Source: Deltaproteobacteria bacterium (GTDB taxonomy: Bacteria > Desulfobacterota > Syntrophia > Syntrophales > JAIPED01). Taken from it: a stretch of 40,046 nucleotides of DNA. A program made the position numbers and the translations under genes. How positions within the stretch are numbered: position 1 is the stretch's first letter; every line of letters starts with the position of its first letter. Shown piece after piece: positions 36,701-40,046 of the stretch. The notes below the pieces were generated by a model. The model was given only the letters and a program-made list of their open reading frames with translations. It made no database searches and was not told where the DNA came from. The stretch lies in assembly GCA_021737325.1 (NCBI GenBank), contig JAIPED010000011.1, positions 1-40,046 on the forward strand. The letters are read 5' to 3'.

Positions 36701-37186
36701 AAGAAGCGAGACGACCAAGGGGAAAATTGGTGGAATCTTCGTTCCTGTGCCTACTATCACGAGTTTGAGAAAGAGAAGGTGGTATGGATTGAACTGGTGG
36801 ATAACGGAAGATTTGCCTGTGTTGAGGCGAATATGTACACTGAAGCCACAACATTTTTGATGACATCGCCTAACCCAAGATACATAGCAGGTGCTTTAAA
36901 TGCCCAAGTTATCAACTGGTTTTTCGACACAATATGCGCTTCCTCTGGCACGGGCACAAACAGATGGAAGAAGGTATATGTTGAGCAACTCCCCATCCCC
37001 GCCATCACTCCCGCAAACGAAAAAATCGTTACGGCGATAGAAACCCTTGTTGAGCAAATTCTCGCTCTTAAAAAGAGCGACCAAGATGCAGATAATCGCA
37101 AGCTGGAAAAGCAAATAGATCAGTTGGTGTATAAACTTTACGATTTAACAGACAATGAAATTGCCATGATTGAGGGTGGCCATTAG
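33725..37186 (+). CDS. Eco57I-like DNA methyltransferase with C-terminal recognition domain
   Basis: A 1153-residue protein. The N-terminal ~440 residues are of unclear function, with no confident PD-(D/E)XK motif; then GSYYTPREIVDYMV opens the methyltransferase core. SAM motif I is CDPAVGSGAFPMG (about 530-540), and the catalytic motif is IGNPPYIQ (near 736), as in gamma-class N6-adenine enzymes. Further Eco57I-family segments are GDIYGLFYEQGVRLLK and LCFITSNSWMR. Residues about 840-1120 form a TaqI-like recognition domain (IYYGIKTGLNDAFIID, ILKPILRGCDISRY). Start at 33725 follows stop codons in other frames; no clear ribosome site is seen. An in-frame palindromic insert lies at 35162-35205. 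Confidence 0.88.
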   Translation: MNVRISSKTGFIFKNTRGREQMGREILERIIENISKAQHSPAEWNLPVKDFADFFRTKSRRFTATTDCKLSCHNSEQFRDGVKIGEIQFSNNSDEASLSLCAFKVCGELSERSGKKAQYEEAKRYLKENNNLSAGIFIFYDTAGNFRFSLVYAEYSGIRRDFSHFRRFTYFVSPEFTNKTFLQRIGDGDFSTLANIKEAFAVEKVTKEFYQEIAAWYYVAIDNCQFPVGAEKEADGRKVAVIRLVTRIIFIWFMRVRGLVPKELFEESILQLLQDPSPTSSSYYHGILQNLFFATLSVEQDNRRFTDETRGIRGHNDDFGDHTVFRYHDLFHDHNQAIAILREIPFLNGGLFECLDNKEKRIYIDGFSRTLKNRPLVPSYLFFGKGDGETPKGIFSMLSAYNFTIDENSPMDQEVALDPELLGRVFENLLANFNPETSTTARKATGSYYTPREIVDYMVAETLKEYFRETLASCTESSLPPSKGGATKGEGVGGNIEEKLHNLFDNSASGNPFNDTETKALIRTIESCRICDPAVGSGAFPMGILNKMVFVLHRLDHDCKIWKQTHLEATEAIADSDSRAIAYKSMQDFFQKKNPDYIRKLLLIQNCIYGVDIQQIAVEIAKLRFFISLLVDETIDRNEKNWNIQPLPNLDYKIVCGDSLLGLDVGLWGAESLREMEKTKVLYFNETDPQEKQRQKDKINQLIAKLTKGNGGFAYNLYFSEVCGADSRGGFDIVIGNPPYIQLQKNGGALADKYQLCGYQTFARTGDIYGLFYEQGVRLLKLGGHLCFITSNSWMRAGYGAKLRDFFLQQTPKLLIDLGRGIFENATVDTNILLLQKSKSFSPKISSGIKAVTLKKEPNREVDIAKQVAVGAVYLRNLSAATWFVGNEAEQCLKEKIERLGRPLKDWDVNIYYGIKTGLNDAFIIDTPTKERLCAEDPKSAEILKPILRGCDISRYSYQWAGLWLLASGFDTDVPLLYPAIYKHLLQFEDRAKKRDDQGENWWNLRSCAYYHEFEKEKVVWIELVDNGRFACVEANMYTEATTFLMTSPNPRYIAGALNAQVINWFFDTICASSGTGTNRWKKVYVEQLPIPAITPANEKIVTAIETLVEQILALKKSDQDADNRKLEKQIDQLVYKLYDLTDNEIAMIEGGH
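35162..35205. repeat. Palindromic insert inside the methyltransferase gene
   Basis: CCGCCAA (35162-35168) and TTGGCGG (35199-35205) form a perfect seven-base inverted repeat, with a small inner hairpin TGGT-GCT-ACCA (35176-35186). Translated in frame it gives PPSKGGATKGEGVGG, a low-complexity Gly/Ser/Pro/Lys stretch (residues about 480-494) in the otherwise structured segment, between REIVDYM and the SAM motif. It looks like an interspersed palindromic element inserted without breaking the frame. Confidence 0.55.
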
Positions 37187-37295
37187 CGGTAACACGCGGG
37201 AACTAACCCCTGCCGAACGCAAAGATGTTTATCGTGGCGTTTGTCGTCTGGTTTGGAATCGCCTCAGCAAGGCGAAAAGCTTTAATAAGCGCTAA
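37176..37295 (+). CDS. Possible 39-residue small ORF after the methyltransferase
   Basis: A GTG at 37176, overlapping the methyltransferase stop by 11 bases, opens a frame ending at 37295. The product, containing RELTPAERKDVYRG and VWNRLSKAKSFNKR, is basic and predicted helical. GAGGGT-like bases lie close upstream. Composition is protein-like, but the frame is short and there is no homolog I can name. It may be a real small protein, a remnant, or chance. Confidence 0.25.
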   Translation: MAISGNTRELTPAERKDVYRGVCRLVWNRLSKAKSFNKR

Positions 37296-37316
37296 AATTT
37301 CCTGTGGCTGGCGGGA

Positions 37317-37401
37317 GGGGATCCAAGATCCTCGGCGGCGGCAAGGAGAGGGTACGGTTCATACTTTAATCCCTAGCAATTGCTGTCCTCGGGCAACTAG
37401 G
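37317..37401 (+). promoter_or_regulatory. Hairpin-rich leader upstream of amidohydrolase
   Basis: Two RNA hairpins sit in the 242-base gap before the amidohydrolase. The first is GGGGATC/GATCCTC (37317-37323 with 37327-37333), seven pairs with a CAA loop and one G-T pair. The second combines CCTAG (37372-37376) with CTAGG (37397-37401) and TTGC (37380-37383) with GCAA (37393-37396), separated by a three-base bulge, with a nine-base loop. It ends 27 bases before the start codon, just ahead of the AAGGAGG site. No poly-U tract follows, so the hairpins do not look like a terminator. Confidence 0.4.
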
Positions 37402-37428
37402 AAAGGAAAACAACAAGGAGGCGGGACC

Positions 37429-38994
37429 ATGCAAATATTCAAGGGTGCAATTGTTACCTGTGATCAAGGGGGCGCTGTTTACCAGTATTTGGTTGAGGAT
37501 GGGGGCAGGATTATTTTTGTGGGGGATGAACTGCCAGAACCTTGGAGTAGCCAGGGCAACATCGTGGATTTGGGAGAGAAGGCGCTCTTGCCCGCCTTTG
37601 GCGATGGGCATATTCACTTTTCCAGTTGGGCGTTGTTTAACGCAACCTTTGATCTGCGCTTGGCAACAACGCTAGCGGAGGTCGGTGCGCTCATCCAAGC
37701 ATACGCCCTGCGGGAGCGAGGAGATAAGGTCTTGTTAGGCTTTGGGCATTCGGCGCATTCCGTAGCGGAACAACGGCTCATTACGAGGGCGGAGATCGAC
37801 GCTTTTGTGCAAGAAAAGCCTGTGTATGTGGTTTGTTACGATGGGCATTCCGCCATCGCCAACAGCGCGATGCTGTCCCTGCTACCCCAGAAGGTTTGTG
37901 CGCAACACGGCTTTGACCGTGCGAGCGGGATTCTGCGGCATGAGGCTTTTCTTGCCGCGACCGATGTAGTTTCTTCCACCGTGTCGCCGCTGAGATTGGC
38001 AAAAAACATGCTTCTCGGCATGGATACCCTGGCGGATTTTGGAGTGGGTTTGGTGCATACCGTTGAGGGGGTTGGTTTCCCACGCGATTTGGATGTTGAT
38101 TTGGTACGCTTCTTAGGAAAAAGCTCGCAGTTGCAATTTAGAATTTACTTCCAAACAATGCAAATTAACAAGGTTATCCGAAGAAAACTGCCGCGGGTGG
38201 GCGGGTGTTTTGCCTGTGCGCTGGATGGGTGCTTTGGTGTTAAGGATGCCGCGCTGTTTGCCCCCTATAGCGATGATCCGCATAATCGGGGTATTTTGTT
38301 TTATAGCGACCAGCAGGTTAACGATTTTGCCCGTGCCGCGAACCGTGCGGGATTGCAAATACAACTACACTGTATCGGAGATGCCGCGGTGGTGCAGGCG
38401 GTCAATGCCATTGAGCAGGCCCTGCTTGATTTTCCTCGTAGCGACCACCGCCATACCCTCATTCACGCTTGTTTAACCCCCGAGGATATGATGGAAAAGA
38501 TCGCCAAGCTCGGCATCGTTATTACCCTGCAACCAGGGTTTTTGGTTTCACCGCTGGAGCCGTTTTCCTATCTGGAAAGGATTTTGGGCGAGAGGATTAA
38601 CAATTTTTCCCCGTATAAAAAAATGCAGGAGTACGGGATTGTAATCAGCGGAGGTTCCGATGCCCCTGTTGTTGCCCCCGACCCCATCGCTGGTATTCAT
38701 GGTGTCTGTAACCACTTCTTGCCCGAGCAATCCCTGGATACTGCTACGGCGCTACGGCTTTTTACCTATAATGTTGCCTATACAACCTTTGACGAGCGCG
38801 AAAGGGGAAGTTTGGAAAGAGGGAAGATTGCCGATATGGTGGTGCTTAACCGCAACCCGCTAACGCTGGCGCCCTCAGATTTGTTGGAGCTGAAGGTGGA
38901 AAAACTCCTGATAGGCGGGCAGGAGTACCGCAAGGGACAAACCCTGCTCGGCGCTTTGGCAGCGGGCTTTAAAAACAGAAATCGGGTGGTATGA
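37429..38994 (+). CDS. Amidohydrolase family 3 (YtcJ-like) protein
   Basis: From the ATG at 37429 (AAGGAGG site seven bases upstream) a 521-residue metal-dependent hydrolase; the frame also opens upstream at 37225 but that part is unlike the family. The metal-binding HxH is His61 and His63 in FGDGHIHFSSW, preceded by the small beta-sandwich domain. Further landmarks are LQIQLHCIGDAAV, LIHACLTPEDM and ISGGSDAPVVAPDPIAG, typical of YtcJ-like amidohydrolases, and a C-terminal beta strand with ERGKIADMVVLNRNP. The substrate is unknown; amide or ester hydrolysis is inferred. Its stop overlaps the rimO start (ATGA), so the two are coupled. Confidence 0.87.
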   Translation: MQIFKGAIVTCDQGGAVYQYLVEDGGRIIFVGDELPEPWSSQGNIVDLGEKALLPAFGDGHIHFSSWALFNATFDLRLATTLAEVGALIQAYALRERGDKVLLGFGHSAHSVAEQRLITRAEIDAFVQEKPVYVVCYDGHSAIANSAMLSLLPQKVCAQHGFDRASGILRHEAFLAATDVVSSTVSPLRLAKNMLLGMDTLADFGVGLVHTVEGVGFPRDLDVDLVRFLGKSSQLQFRIYFQTMQINKVIRRKLPRVGGCFACALDGCFGVKDAALFAPYSDDPHNRGILFYSDQQVNDFARAANRAGLQIQLHCIGDAAVVQAVNAIEQALLDFPRSDHRHTLIHACLTPEDMMEKIAKLGIVITLQPGFLVSPLEPFSYLERILGERINNFSPYKKMQEYGIVISGGSDAPVVAPDPIAGIHGVCNHFLPEQSLDTATALRLFTYNVAYTTFDERERGSLERGKIADMVVLNRNPLTLAPSDLLELKVEKLLIGGQEYRKGQTLLGALAAGFKNRNRVV

Positions 38995-40046
38995 AAATGT
39001 CATTGGGAAATGCAGCATCTTCGTCCGCAGGCAGGGCCTATCTGTTATCGTTAGGCTGCCCGAAAAATGAGGTGGATGCGCAAATCATCGCCGCGCTATT
39101 AGGCAAGCATAACTGGTGCTTACAGGATACGCCCCTAGGGGCGGAGTTAATCATTATCAATACCTGCGCTTTTATTCAGGAAGCGAAGGAAGAAAGCATC
39201 GCCGCCATTTTAGAAGCGGGGAAAGAAAAACAGTCGGGCTCATGTCGCTGGTTGGTCGTTACGGGGTGTTTTTCCCAGCGCTACGGCGTTAATCTGCCGA
39301 AGCTCCTTCCGGAAGTGGATCTGTTCTTGGGCGTTAATGACATTCCGCACCTAGGAGAGCATATTAGCTCCCTCGTGGCGGGTGCGACGGGGAATGAGCA
39401 GAAAATGGACACGCCAACATTCCTCATGAGTGCCCGTCAATCTCGGATGCTTAGTGGCCAACGGCATGTTGCCTATTTGAAAATTGCCGATGGCTGTAAC
39501 AACCATTGCTCTTATTGCGCCATTCCGCAGATTCGCGGCGTTTACCGTTCACGCACAATCGCGGATACCTTGCTGGAAGCGCAAGAGCTAGTCCGCATGG
39601 GGGTAAAGGAAGTCATTCTTGCCGCTCAGGACACGACGCTTTTTGGCAAGGACCGCCGCGGCGCACAAGAAAACATCGGCACGCTCTTACGAGCTTTGGC
39701 GCGGATTGAAGGCGTTCGTTGGCTTCGCCTACTTTATACCCATCCCGCGCATATTGACGAAGAGCTGTTGGCGGCAATCGCGCAAGAAGCGAAGGTCTGT
39801 AAATACATTGATCTGCCAATACAACACATCAATGACCAAATCCTGCAATCCATGAATCGGCGCGTTACCAAAAAGGAAATCATCGCCGTGCTGGAAAAAA
39901 TTCGGCAGGCGATTCCTCAAGTGGCTCTACGGACATCTATCATCGTTGGCTACCCCCTAGAAACACCCAAACGCTTTGCGGAATTGCTCGCCTTTGTGGA
40001 AGCGGCTCGCTTCGAGCATTTGGGGGTTTTTTGCTATTCCCGCGAG
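38991..40046 (+). CDS. rimO: Ribosomal protein S12 methylthiotransferase, 3' end outside window
   Basis: RimO adds a methylthio group to an aspartate of ribosomal protein S12. The gene starts at ATG 38991, overlapping the amidohydrolase stop (ATGA), and runs off the right edge, so 352 residues are visible and the C-terminal TRAM domain is missing. The N-terminal auxiliary [4Fe-4S] cysteines are Cys23 (LSLGCPKN), Cys59 (INTCAF) and Cys93 (TGCFSQRY); the radical-SAM cluster is Cys169, Cys173 and Cys176 in DGCNNHCSYCAIPQIRG. The segment YTHPAHIDEELL and IDLPIQHINDQIL agree with RimO. MiaB is the alternative, but the LGCPKN and AIPQIRG wording favours RimO. IVGYPLET differs a little from the usual IVGFPGET. 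Confidence 0.9.
   Translation, partial: MKMSLGNAASSSAGRAYLLSLGCPKNEVDAQIIAALLGKHNWCLQDTPLGAELIIINTCAFIQEAKEESIAAILEAGKEKQSGSCRWLVVTGCFSQRYGVNLPKLLPEVDLFLGVNDIPHLGEHISSLVAGATGNEQKMDTPTFLMSARQSRMLSGQRHVAYLKIADGCNNHCSYCAIPQIRGVYRSRTIADTLLEAQELVRMGVKEVILAAQDTTLFGKDRRGAQENIGTLLRALARIEGVRWLRLLYTHPAHIDEELLAAIAQEAKVCKYIDLPIQHINDQILQSMNRRVTKKEIIAVLEKIRQAIPQVALRTSIIVGYPLETPKRFAELLAFVEAARFEHLGVFCYSRE

Noticed and set aside
28663-37186. Assignment as BREX or DISARM
   Set aside because: No PglZ, BrxC or BrxA-like gene for BREX, and no DUF1998 (DrmB) or DrmA-type pair for DISARM; a PLD domain alone is insufficient.
37225-37428. Longer amidohydrolase start
   Set aside because: The extra 68 residues are unlike the family, cross two hairpins, and the ATG at 37429 has a near-perfect ribosome site.

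Overview
This is a chromosomal replication-origin neighbourhood from a Gram-negative bacterium, with a defence-rich accessory segment further right. Gram-negative clues are LpxH (lipid A synthesis), two lipobox-bearing proteins, and a GyrB that carries the long TOPRIM insertion typical of proteobacterial enzymes. A YedE-type selenium transporter, pyruvoyl-dependent arginine decarboxylase, FolE2 and glutamine-dependent NadE suggest an anaerobic deltaproteobacterium-like (Desulfobacterota-like) organism. That placement is inference only; no rRNA is present.

Region 1 (1-5160) holds the 3' end of tilS on the plus strand, meeting a leftward block: a LolB-like lipoprotein, a TPR lipoprotein, the protease CtpA and the methyltransferase TrmJ. 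Region 2 (5220-15235) is the rightward block rsmG-parA-parB-dnaA-dnaN-gyrB-gyrA. Transcription diverges at 5160-5219, as expected on either side of an origin. The best oriC candidate by DnaA-box content is the dnaA-dnaN gap (9049-9188). No recF lies between dnaN and gyrB, and parAB sits directly upstream of dnaA.

Region 3 (15278-19268) has a TVP38-type membrane protein, a carboxymuconolactone-decarboxylase-family protein, tRNA-Leu(CAG), YedE with a C-terminal TusA-like domain that has lost its cysteine, a small lipoprotein and MetF. Region 4 (19295-23020, minus strand) has agmatinase, pyruvoyl arginine decarboxylase and a MORN-like repeat protein (arginine to agmatine to putrescine), then LpxH and peptide deformylase.

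Region 5 (23171-28608) contains queD and folE2 of the queuosine/folate pathways, separated by a type II restriction-modification pair (MvaI/BcnI-like nuclease plus SPPY-type methyltransferase). They are followed by nadE and a zinc-ribbon protein. Region 6 (28663-37186) is the standout: a three-gene cassette of a PLD-nuclease/SNF2 helicase, an AlbA_2/HATPase protein and a 1153-residue Eco57I-like methyltransferase. An 11-bp phased A-tract repeat lies between the second and third genes. Region 7 has a hairpin-rich leader, an amidohydrolase, and the start of rimO running off the right edge. No gene-free stretch exceeds 300 bases.
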